DNA of 5,637 nucleotides from Ferruginibacter sp. (GTDB taxonomy: Bacteria; Bacteroidota; Bacteroidia; Chitinophagales; Chitinophagaceae). The translations under genes and the position numbers were made by a program. Positions 1-5,637 of this stretch are shown one piece after another. Location of the stretch: positions 1 to 5,637 of the forward strand of contig JANXOQ010000462.1 in assembly GCA_025357775.1 (NCBI GenBank). The letters run 5' to 3'. Every line of letters starts with the position of its first letter. Positions within the stretch are counted from its first letter, which is position 1. The notes under the pieces were generated by a model that saw only the letters and a list, made by a program, of their open reading frames with translations, did no database searches and had not been told where the DNA came from.

Positions 1-484
1 TTCCCTTTAGCATAACATTTTACATCAGGCTCATGCAAGCTATAAATTTTATTAGGACTGTCTCGTTTTTGTGCTAGTACTTTTTGGAACAACTCAATAT
101 CAACGCCATAGTGTAAAGTATCCATTGGGCTTAGCTTTCGTTCTACATCTCTTACAAGCCTGCCTGCAATAGTTTTTTTTTGTTTGCTTTTCTTGCTAAT
201 TTATACCCATTTTTTCTTTTCTTAAAGCGTTGTAATTGACTTAATTTTTTTAGCTCTTTCCCATAAGTTTGATGTAGTACAATACCTGCATTTGCTGCAA
301 TAGAAATAGTTTTTGTTATAATCTTTTTATACAATTTATCGTCGGTAGGATAGGTGATATTTTTCTCCTGAAAGGTCGTATCTAAGCTTATTGTTTTACC
401 AAAATTATCGTCGTCATTTTTTTTGCTTAAATTAATGCTTTCTTTTAAAATAAGCTGCATACCTTCTTCCCCAATTCGTTTTCT
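1..484 (-). pseudogene. IS5-type transposase remnant, 5'-deleted and frameshifted
   Basis: Remnant of a DDE transposase of the IS5-like group common in Bacteroidota insertion sequences; the protein would cut and rejoin the element's ends. The longest open piece runs from ATG 460 to a stop at 152 (102 residues) and contains SLDTTFQEKNITYPTD, where D27 fits the first catalytic aspartate. In-frame codons before that ATG read RKRIGEEG, which in this family lies inside the protein, so ATG 460 is not the real start. Codon agreement stops at about 484, and the N-terminal part is absent. At the nine-T run 173-181 the frame breaks: the first piece ends KKKLLQAGL, while the next frame continues with TIAGRLVRDVERKLSPMDTL and later KIYSLHEPDVKCYAKG to position 1, as expected for the family. 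No terminal inverted repeat is visible; the left part lies outside the window. The family call is from recalled conserved motifs, not a search. Confidence 0.85.
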
Positions 485-844
485 ACCAACCTATTTTTTT
501 ATTTTCTAAAGTTGGTAAAAGTTTAATAATATTTTACCATGCTTGTTGTCATTTATCAATATCTATAAATACAACCTTAACGGAATAATTGTGTTCGTTA
601 GTCATCTCAAAATCCTTTTTATCTTGGAAAGTAAGTAATTCCTTTATAAATTTTACCAGAATTTGAAATAAATAGCAATGTATTACCTTAAGGTTATCAC
701 CCAATTCTTTTAAAATTAATTTTATTTTTTTAGCATCTTTTACACTAAGATTGATATGTCACAAATCAGTTTTTTTTTTTGCATAAAAAACTTACTATTT
801 ACTAAACGGTTAATATAATCTAGAACTTTTTTATCAATTATTGA
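485..844 (-). pseudogene. degenerate coding relic of an unidentified protein
   Basis: No intact gene is present, but the minus strand reads like protein over about 340 bases. A first segment (844 down to about 770) gives IDKKVLDYINRLVNSKFF followed by MQKK. The frame then shifts by one at an eleven-T run (770-780). After a TGA at 759-761, a second segment of 69 stop-free codons (758-552) includes VKDAKKIKLILKELGDNLKV and later KELLTFQDKKDFEMTNEHNY. In the same frame, past TGA (549-551) and one more stop, protein-like sequence resumes as NIIKLLPTLENKKIGW and ends at the transposase remnant. There is no start codon, so the 5' end also seems lost, just beyond the VOC gene. I do not recognise the family. 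A 69-codon run without a stop is unlikely by chance in such AT-rich DNA, but the relic reading remains inference. Confidence 0.5.
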
Positions 845-845
845 T
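833..845. repeat. 13-bp AT-rich palindrome just 3' of the VOC gene
   Basis: ATCAAT-T-ATTGAT is a perfect dyad with 6-bp arms and a 1-base centre, located 9 bases past the VOC stop codon. A T-rich run follows at the left on the plus strand (A-rich in the minus transcript), so it is not a canonical minus-strand terminator. A very similar string, TATCAATTATTAATTA, sits at the 3' end of priA. Confidence 0.5.
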
Positions 846-854
846 TAATAAATT

Positions 855-1262
855 TTATTGAGCAGGAAATTTAGTCATATCCAAATAAAATATTTCCCAA
901 GTATGCCCATCAAAATCCTCTATGCTGCGCTGCTGCATAAAGCCATAATCTTTCATTTCGGTTGGCTCTACACCGCCTGCTTTTAAGCCACTAGCCATCA
1001 TATTGTTCACTTCGCCTATACTATCCATTGATAATGAAAAAAGGGCTGCAATATTAATTTTAGTATCTGCAATGGGTTTTGTAGCAAAGCCTGTAAATTT
1101 TTCGTGAGTCATTATCATCACAAAAATGTTATCGCACCACACCATACATTTTCCTGTTTCGTCAGAAAATTGAGGGTTGTTTGTAAAACCCAAAGCGGTA
1201 TAAAAATCCATAGACTTTTGAAGATTTTTTACAGCTAGATTGATAAAAATTTGTTTTGGCAT
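855..1262 (-). CDS. VOC-family (glyoxalase/bleomycin-resistance-like) protein
   Basis: A 135-residue cytoplasmic protein of the vicinal oxygen chelate fold, closest in pattern to the lactoylglutathione-lyase-related single-domain group (COG3607 type). Visible features are the opening strand KQIFINLAVKNLQKSMDFYT, the LGF turn, the central strand CMVWCDNIFVMIMTHEKF, LFSLSMDSIGEVNNMMASGL forming the second strand-helix unit, then YGFMQQRSIEDFDGHTWEIF near the C-terminus. DGHTWEIF is the usual ending, with the glutamate at the family's metal-ligand position. Substrate and metal cannot be read from sequence; many members are uncharacterised and some bind or detoxify small molecules. ATG 1262 is chosen because KQIFINL right after it is the normal N-terminus. 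A TTG at 1295 would add 11 atypical residues and lies inside a palindrome. There is no Shine-Dalgarno. The gene stands alone, with its own candidate promoter and a dyad in its leader. Confidence 0.9.
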   Translation of the reverse strand: MPKQIFINLAVKNLQKSMDFYTALGFTNNPQFSDETGKCMVWCDNIFVMIMTHEKFTGFATKPIADTKINIAALFSLSMDSIGEVNNMMASGLKAGGVEPTEMKDYGFMQQRSIEDFDGHTWEIFYLDMTKFPAQ

Positions 1263-1290
1263 AATTTGATTTTTTGCATAATAAAGATAA

Positions 1291-1311
1291 AGCAATAATT
1301 AAATTATTGCT
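1291..1311. promoter_or_regulatory. perfect 21-bp palindrome in the VOC gene leader
   Basis: AGCAATAATT, one central base, then AATTATTGCT: two perfectly complementary 10-bp arms. It lies 28 bases upstream of the VOC ATG and just downstream of the candidate promoter, so in the minus transcript it would fall near the start of the leader. It could be an operator for a dimeric repressor or a leader hairpin. Only the symmetry is seen; its function is inferred. Confidence 0.5.
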
Positions 1312-1327
1312 GAAAATAAACTGATGC

Positions 1328-1358
1328 GAAAGATAGTTTCTTTAAAGGTTGGTAAAAA
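1328..1358 (-). promoter_or_regulatory. candidate Bacteroidota-type promoter for the VOC gene
   Basis: On the minus strand, TATCTTTC (1335-1328) matches the -7 consensus TAnnTTTG except for its last base. Nineteen bases upstream, TTTT (1358-1355) matches the -33 TTTG at three of four positions. Transcription would begin near 1321 and give a leader of about 60 bases containing the palindrome at 1291-1311. Such short AT-rich boxes arise often by chance. Confidence 0.3.
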
Positions 1359-1364
1359 CTTTTA

Positions 1365-1484
1365 TTACATTCTAATTCTTTTCTCGCTTCTATCTATTGC
1401 ATCTTCTACTGCACTATAAAAGTCTAATAAAGTTCTACTGCTTGGCTTAGCCCGGATAGAAATGAAAATAGGCGAGGAACGAGA
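1365..1484 (-). other. short open frame antisense to the RNA element; possible gene tail
   Basis: A 39-codon stretch with no start codon reads through to TAA at 1365-1367. Its last part, LLDFYSAVEDAIDRSEKRIR then M, looks like a helical C-terminus, while its first part (SPIFISIRAKPSS) is simply the complement of the Flavo-1-like element. It could be the tail of a lost gene, or chance. I do not recognise a family. Confidence 0.2.
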
Positions 1485-1510
1485 CTATTGCAATGGATAG
1501 CCGGATACCA
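1444..1510 (+). ncRNA. Flavo-1-like structured RNA candidate
   Basis: The stretch begins TTAGCCCGGATAGAAATGAA and closes with TTGCAATGGATAGCCGGATA, with GGCGAGGAACGAG between. This is the layout I recall for a structured RNA scattered through Bacteroidota genomes and catalogued as Flavo-1, whose function is unknown. Pairings visible here are CCGG 1452-1455 with CCGG 1501-1504 and AATAG 1467-1471 with CTATT 1485-1489, separated by purine-rich internal loops (GATAGAAATG opposite GCAATGGATAG). It is markedly richer in G and C than the DNA on either side. The strand follows the usual AGCCC-first orientation. The Rfam name is from memory and not verified. It stands between two minus-strand genes and does not obviously lead into a plus-strand gene. 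Confidence 0.5.
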
Positions 1511-1636
1511 ATGTTCATTAAAGTATGCAATGCTCATGCTTCTAATTTTCCTCCATCATATCAAAGGAGTAATACATTTAAAAAATTTAAGCCAAAAGCA
1601 TTATTAATTATTCATTACAAAATTATCAATTATTAA
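1511..1636. other. AT-rich intergenic stretch with an 11-bp direct repeat
   Basis: No gene is seen here. ATTATTAATTA occurs at 1600-1610 and again at 1629-1639, the second copy covering the priA stop codon. The stretch holds no clear GC-rich hairpin plus T run, so no intrinsic terminator can be named for priA. Confidence 0.45.
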
Positions 1637-4117
1637 TTACAAAGGGTCTACATCTACCACTACCTGCACGGCTTTAAATTTTTGCTCTACATTTAATAAG
1701 TTAATGTGGTTGCGAATTACTTTTTTATAGCTGCCGCTCATGCCTACTTCTTTGGGTAATTTTATCATAAGCTCCATCAGGTACATATTGCGAAGCCGCC
1801 CTACCACTGGGGCTGCGGGGCCTGTAATGTATTGTTTTAAATCTTGCGCAAGTAGTGCTGCTAGCTTGTGAGATGCGGTTTCTACGGTTTCTTTGTCTCT
1901 ATGTTTCATGGTTATTTTTACCATGCGGCTAAATGGTGGATAGAAAAATTCTTTGCGTTTGTCTATTTCAAAATCGTATAGTTGTTTGTAATCGTGCTGC
2001 TGTACAAGTAGCAATATTGGGTGCTTTACGTTTACGGCTTGTATTATTACTTTGCCTTGCTCATGCTTGCGTCCTGCCCTGCCACTTACTTGCTCCATTA
2101 GTTGAAATGCTCTTTCGTTTGCTCTAAAATCTGCAAAACTCAGCAGCCCATCTGCATCTAACACTCCTACGAGATTTACTTTTTCAAAGTCCAAACCTTT
2201 TACCACCATTTGTGTGCCTACTAAAATATCGAGGCGATGTTGTTCAAATAAATGTATCAAGTTATCATGTGCTGTTTTGCCACGCACACTATCTACATCC
2301 ATACGTGCTATGCGAAATTTTGCAAAATCATTTTCTAATTGCTCCTCAATTTTTTCTGTACCAAAGTTTTTTTCTAACCAAGTGGTAGTGCCGCATGCAG
2401 GGCATGTAACTAATTTTGGATAGGTGCTGCCGCAATAATGGCAATGCAATTTATTGCTGTATTTATGTAGCGTGAGTGATACATCGCAATGCGTACATTG
2501 AGGCAAATGCCCGCATGTGCCACATATCATGTAAGGGTTGTAGCCTCTTCTGTTTTGAAATAATATTACTTGCTTATTAGCTTCCACCGTTTTTTGTATG
2601 GCTTCTTTTAGCTGTGGGCTTATCATTACTTTGCCCTTTTCTTTTTGCACTACTTGGGTGGTGTTTATTATGTTTATGGCAGGTAATTTTATGCCACCAA
2701 AGCGCTCATTCAATTCTACCAAACCATATTTTTTTTGCTTGGCATTGTAGTATGTTTCTAGCGATGGCGTTGCACTTCCTAATAATATTTTTGCATTAAA
2801 CAATGAGCCATAAAAAATAGCAGCATCTCTTGCATTGTAGCGTGGTGCAGGGTCTTGTTGTTTGTAAGATGTGTCATGTTCTTCATCTACTATCACTAAT
2901 CCTAAATTTTTAAAAGGCAAAAACAATGAACTTCTTGCGCCCAATATTATTTTTATTTCACCTGTTCGTATTTTGTTCCACAGTTCTACCCTTTCTTGGT
3001 TGTTAAATTTAGAATGATAAATGGCAATATTGCCACCAAAGTGTTTTTGTAATCGGCGAATAATTTGTGCGGTTAAAGCAATCTCTGGCAGAAGGTATAA
3101 TATTTGCTTGCCTTGTACAAAATATTCTTCTATTAATTTTATGTAAAGTTGAGTTTTGCCACTGCTTGTGACGCCATGTAGTAAGCACACATTTTTTTGA
3201 GTAAATATTTTGCTAACTTCTGCTAGTGCATTTTGTTGTGCAGGGCTTAGTTCAAAATTGATGTCTATAGATTTTGGTAATGTTTTAATTCTATCTACAC
3301 TTCTTTTTTCAGCTATTAAAATATTTTTATCTACCAAACCCTTTATTTGTGCAGGTGTAGCGCCTGCTTTTTTTAACAAGGCTGTTTGAGATACTTCGCC
3401 TTCTGTTTTATTTAAGTACAAAAAAGCTAGCAATAATTCCATTTGTTTTGGCGCTCCTTTCCATTCGTTTAGCAATGGCGCAAGGGCTTCTTCATTTGTA
3501 TATTGGTGATGAAGTATGATGTATGTTTCTTTTTTTACTTTGTATTTTTCAGAAAGGTCTTCTCGTATATAGCAAACATTTTTTTCTATTAGTTTTTTTA
3601 TTACAGGATACACATGTGTAGCATCTAGTACTTGCTGCACTTCAGTAATACTTAGTTCTATTTTTAATTGCAAAGCCTCTGCTATTAAATATTCTTCATC
3701 GCCGAGGTCAGCAAAATCTTCGCCGTATGGTTCGTTGTAAATTAAAACTGTTTCGCTACTTAGTTTAAAATTGGCTGGCAAAGCTGCAGCCATTACTTCT
3801 CCTTCGCTACACATGTAGTATTCGCTCATCCACTGCCATAGCTGCATTTGCTGTGGGTATACAAGCGGTGCATCGTCCAATATATTTAAAATATTTTTTG
3901 TTTTGTATTCTGGCTTTGTGGTAATAATTTTTTTTATAAGCCCTGCATATTTTTTATTTTTTCCAAAAACAATTTCTGCTCTACAACCTACATGCGCTTG
4001 TGCAAGCAAGTACTCAGGCAATGCATACGTGTACACATTTGGTAGTGCAAGCGGAAGAATTATTTCTGCCCAATGTGTAGGCTGAGGTTCATTAAAATTT
4101 ATTTCGTTTTCTTGCAT
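1637..4117 (-). CDS. priA: primosomal protein N' (replication restart helicase PriA)
   Basis: An 826-residue superfamily 2 DNA helicase that recognises abandoned forks and D-loops and reloads the replicative helicase. In order: the N-terminal 3'-end-binding domain (WAEIILPLALPNVYTYALP, 16-34; FGKNKKYAGLI, 51-61); a winged-helix-like linker; Walker A GVTSSGKT (315-322); DEEH (411-414), followed by the aromatic-rich loop region KQQDPAPRYNARD; GSATPSLE (447-454); a zinc-binding insertion with eight cysteines (532, 535, 541, 544, 559, 562, 572, 575), enough for the usual two zincs; GTQMVVKGLDF (634-644); and QVSGRAGR (676-683). No key motif is missing and the frame is unbroken. It is longer than the 732-residue E. 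coli protein, largely through the N-terminal half. ATG 4117 leaves about 15 residues before the first conserved strand. The upstream sequence is A-rich with no Shine-Dalgarno. No primosome partner is adjacent, so it appears monocistronic. Confidence 0.98.
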   Translation of the reverse strand: MQENEINFNEPQPTHWAEIILPLALPNVYTYALPEYLLAQAHVGCRAEIVFGKNKKYAGLIKKIITTKPEYKTKNILNILDDAPLVYPQQMQLWQWMSEYYMCSEGEVMAAALPANFKLSSETVLIYNEPYGEDFADLGDEEYLIAEALQLKIELSITEVQQVLDATHVYPVIKKLIEKNVCYIREDLSEKYKVKKETYIILHHQYTNEEALAPLLNEWKGAPKQMELLLAFLYLNKTEGEVSQTALLKKAGATPAQIKGLVDKNILIAEKRSVDRIKTLPKSIDINFELSPAQQNALAEVSKIFTQKNVCLLHGVTSSGKTQLYIKLIEEYFVQGKQILYLLPEIALTAQIIRRLQKHFGGNIAIYHSKFNNQERVELWNKIRTGEIKIILGARSSLFLPFKNLGLVIVDEEHDTSYKQQDPAPRYNARDAAIFYGSLFNAKILLGSATPSLETYYNAKQKKYGLVELNERFGGIKLPAINIINTTQVVQKEKGKVMISPQLKEAIQKTVEANKQVILFQNRRGYNPYMICGTCGHLPQCTHCDVSLTLHKYSNKLHCHYCGSTYPKLVTCPACGTTTWLEKNFGTEKIEEQLENDFAKFRIARMDVDSVRGKTAHDNLIHLFEQHRLDILVGTQMVVKGLDFEKVNLVGVLDADGLLSFADFRANERAFQLMEQVSGRAGRKHEQGKVIIQAVNVKHPILLLVQQHDYKQLYDFEIDKRKEFFYPPFSRMVKITMKHRDKETVETASHKLAALLAQDLKQYITGPAAPVVGRLRNMYLMELMIKLPKEVGMSGSYKKVIRNHINLLNVEQKFKAVQVVVDVDPL

Positions 4118-4157
4118 TTTTATTTTTACTAGAAGATATTTTTTTACCGAATAGCTG

Positions 4158-4188
4158 TAAAATTACAAATTGTAATAGATGCCACAAA
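4158..4188 (-). promoter_or_regulatory. candidate Bacteroidota-type promoter for priA
   Basis: On the minus strand, TTTG (4188-4185) is a full -33 match. It is followed by a 19-base spacer and TAATTTTA (4165-4158), which differs from the -7 consensus TAnnTTTG only at the last base. The predicted start near 4150 gives a leader of about 30 bases before ATG 4117. Spacing and position are good, but the evidence is motif matching only. Confidence 0.4.
4162..4176. repeat. 15-bp palindrome overlapping the priA -7 region
   Basis: ATTACAA-A-TTGTAAT has 7-bp perfect arms around one base and overlaps the candidate -7 box and part of the spacer. That is where an operator could sit, but AT-rich symmetry of this size is not rare in such DNA. 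Confidence 0.3.
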
Positions 4189-4269
4189 ACCACAGTTTTT
4201 TATTTTTCTTTCCAAAAAAGTTTGTAGTAAAGTAAAAAACCTTATCCTCTAGACGAAACCTTTATTTAT

Positions 4270-4692
4270 TCAATTTAGAAATGACTTTAATTTTATATCC
4301 AATGTTGATAACCTTGATAAAATTTTAAAATCAATTGTTTTTAATTCATTTGTTTGGTAATATTCATACAATTTTATTGCTTTATTGCAAATGTTTTTAT
4401 TATGACCTATTTTTTTTGCATACTCAAACAATATATCTCCAACAAGTTTTATTTGAATATTTGTAAACCCATATTTATTTTCAAGAATATTTACGATTTC
4501 GGTATCATCAATTTTTAGAAGCTCTGCTAATGTTAAATAGTGTGTATTAGAAATTTTTTTAGACAATGCATCTTTTCAAATTTATTAATATTTTGTTATA
4601 GGTCTAATACTATAATTTTTGATAATACCTTTTCTTCAAAATATTGAAAGCATATCTGTTTGAGATTCTAAATAATCATTTCTTTGTTCCAT
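4270..4692 (-). pseudogene. split gene: 98-codon helical C-terminal body plus stranded N-terminus
   Basis: The main open frame (4566-4270, 98 codons) has no ATG, only a TTG at 4566, with an in-frame TGA close upstream. It encodes an all-helical protein with LTLAELLKIDDTEIVNILEN, FTNIQIKLVGDILFEYAKK and KAIKLYEYYQTNELKTIDF. This resembles the C-terminal half of a family of small uncharacterised bacterial proteins that, as I recall, begin M-(Q/E)-x-x-DY-I/L-x-x-Q-I-x-x-L. Just such a start, MEQRNDYLESQTDMLSIF, runs from ATG 4692 for 18 codons to TGA. The segment between has several stops and looks shortened, so a full-length gene probably suffered a deletion and substitutions. A nearer ATG at 4571 would enter the long frame if the seven-T run 4554-4560 had one more base, so a short intact gene is the alternative. 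No signal peptide or catalytic motif is seen. The family is from memory and unnamed. Confidence 0.5.
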
Positions 4693-4714
4693 CTTTTAAG
4701 TATTTGCAAGTGAT

Positions 4715-5637
4715 TTATTTTTTAAAATCAGATAATATTGCCGTAAAAATTCCTCTTTCTCGTTTTTTAAAAATTGCTTTCCAGTTGCCGTTGTATTTTA
4801 TTAAAGAAGGTATTTGCATTTCACCAAATTTTGTCATTTCTACTTCCATTATTACTTTAAAATCGTACACAGCTGCATCATAACTTAAAGTATAATTTCT
4901 TGCTACTACATCGTAAGTGCTATCGTTAAACCAAGTGGTCATTTCATCTACCACTACTGTACCTCTTTTATTTTCTTTTACTTTTTGCTTAAATACGTAG
5001 CAGTCATTATTATTGTGTCTTTCCCAATCTATTTGCATATCATAACTATCTGCAATATCGTCATCATAGATTGCAGTTTTTCCGCTCATAAAGGGTAGCC
5101 CTTTTATTTTTTTTCCAGGGTTAAAAAAAAGCATTTTTAGCTGTTGTTTGTGTTTTTCCACCCCACTTTTACCAGTAGTAGAAAATTCTACACCTTTTAC
5201 AGTATTCGTTTCTCCACATATATTTCCTTTTGTAAAAAAAAGAGACGCATACATATTTGCAGTGTAGTAGTTAAATTCTTTTGTATCTGTATACATATCT
5301 CCTGTAACTATTTCATCAATTACTTCCATTGTTCTACAACCATTTTTTATCGTTTGTGTTGTATGGCTAAACAGGGATGCTGTATTATTTCCTTTTTTAT
5401 CAACCATTCTTATATCATTAATTGCATTAAAATGTATTACATGAAGATTGCGAAATGCCTTATAAAAACTAGTATCATTTTTTATACGAGTAATAAAAGC
5501 AGGTACGTTTAGTTTATTACTTACTACAACATTGGCAAGCGTTATTACTTTATTGCCTACATTAATTAATGTATCTTTTTTTACTTGAGCTATTAAAGTG
5601 AAGTGAGAACAAGCGAAATACACACCAATTAAAAAAT
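4715..5637 (-). CDS. probable exported protein of unknown function, 5' end off-window
   Basis: The frame stays open to the right edge, so the gene is partial. A GTG at 5623 would give 302 residues, but the preceding in-frame codons read FLIG and extend a hydrophobic run, FLIGVYFACSHFTLIAQ, before VKKDTLINVGNK. That is what the end of a signal peptide looks like, so the real start is probably outside the window and the product is likely periplasmic or surface-bound. The body alternates polar and hydrophobic residues as in a beta-rich fold. The latter half has strand-like stretches with WERHNNNDCYVFKQKVKEN, TTWFNDSTYDVVARNYTL and EMTKFGEMQIPSLIKYNGNW, a pattern loosely like LolA/outer-membrane lipoprotein-sorting-type sheets. 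That comparison is weak. Cysteines are few and no catalytic motif stands out. The next frame downstream starts 22 bases after its stop on the same strand, so co-transcription is possible. Confidence 0.75.
   Translation of the reverse strand, partial: FLIGVYFACSHFTLIAQVKKDTLINVGNKVITLANVVVSNKLNVPAFITRIKNDTSFYKAFRNLHVIHFNAINDIRMVDKKGNNTASLFSHTTQTIKNGCRTMEVIDEIVTGDMYTDTKEFNYYTANMYASLFFTKGNICGETNTVKGVEFSTTGKSGVEKHKQQLKMLFFNPGKKIKGLPFMSGKTAIYDDDIADSYDMQIDWERHNNNDCYVFKQKVKENKRGTVVVDEMTTWFNDSTYDVVARNYTLSYDAAVYDFKVIMEVEMTKFGEMQIPSLIKYNGNWKAIFKKRERGIFTAILSDFKK

Noticed and set aside
1263..1295. An 11-residue N-terminal extension of the VOC protein from TTG 1295
   Set aside because: The residues are not typical of the family, the codon lies within a palindrome, and the ATG at 1262 precedes the normal first strand.
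1933..4085. Plus-strand open frames inside priA (for example 1933-2127, 2214-2423, 2614-2799, 3903-4085)
   Set aside because: They are antisense shadows of a fully convincing PriA reading frame, with cysteine- and leucine-rich low-quality translations.
4190..4260. Possible terminator between the split gene and priA
   Set aside because: There are T- and A-rich runs but no convincing stem of complementary bases next to a T run.
4644..4883. Plus-strand 79-codon frame over the end of the exported-protein gene
   Set aside because: It overlaps a better minus-strand coding region and shows no protein-like features of its own.
5144..5512. Plus-strand 122-codon frame inside the exported-protein gene
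   Set aside because: Its Phe/Cys/Ile-rich translation is typical of the reverse complement of a Lys/Asn/Glu-rich gene; the minus strand frame is longer and has a coherent N-terminus.
1..5637. CRISPR array, tRNA or rRNA genes, toxin-antitoxin pair, or a new defence-type gene cluster
   Set aside because: No regularly spaced repeats, no cloverleaf or rRNA-like sequence, and no adjacent pair of intact small genes are visible; the accessory content is remnants plus isolated genes.

Overview
The window is AT-rich. Every supported protein-coding feature, whole or broken, lies on the minus strand. The coding style, the absence of Shine-Dalgarno sequences, candidate promoters of the -33 TTTG / -7 TAnnTTTG type, the kind of transposase and a Flavo-1-like RNA element together suggest the phylum Bacteroidota, perhaps a Chitinophagaceae or Sphingobacteriia relative. 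That placement is inferred from style and families, not from a marker-gene comparison.

Layout from left to right: (1) 1-484, the 5'-deleted and frameshifted remnant of an IS5-type transposase that runs off the left edge. (2) 485-844, a degenerate coding relic of an unidentified protein, abutting the transposase remnant. (3) 855-1262, an intact gene for a VOC-fold (glyoxalase-like) protein with a candidate promoter and a perfect 21-bp palindrome in its leader. (4) 1263-1636, a non-coding stretch with a Flavo-1-like structured RNA candidate on the plus strand and a short open frame antisense to it. (5) 1637-4117, priA, the replication-restart helicase, complete with all expected motifs; its upstream region holds a candidate promoter and a small palindrome. 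(6) 4270-4692, a gene that looks broken: a 98-codon C-terminal body with only a TTG start, and what appears to be its original ATG and first 18 codons stranded upstream. (7) 4715-5637, a probably exported protein of unknown function whose 5' end lies beyond the right edge.

The genes do not form an obvious pathway. PriA is housekeeping and is bracketed by decaying accessory DNA. Three of the frame breaks coincide with homopolymer runs (T9, T11, T7 on the plus strand), so raw-read checks are needed to separate true decay from indel error, although the relic at 485-844 also carries internal stops that an indel cannot explain. I found no convincing undescribed multi-gene system. The items most worth a second look are the unidentified relic, the split gene upstream of priA, the structured RNA candidate and the palindrome in front of the VOC gene.
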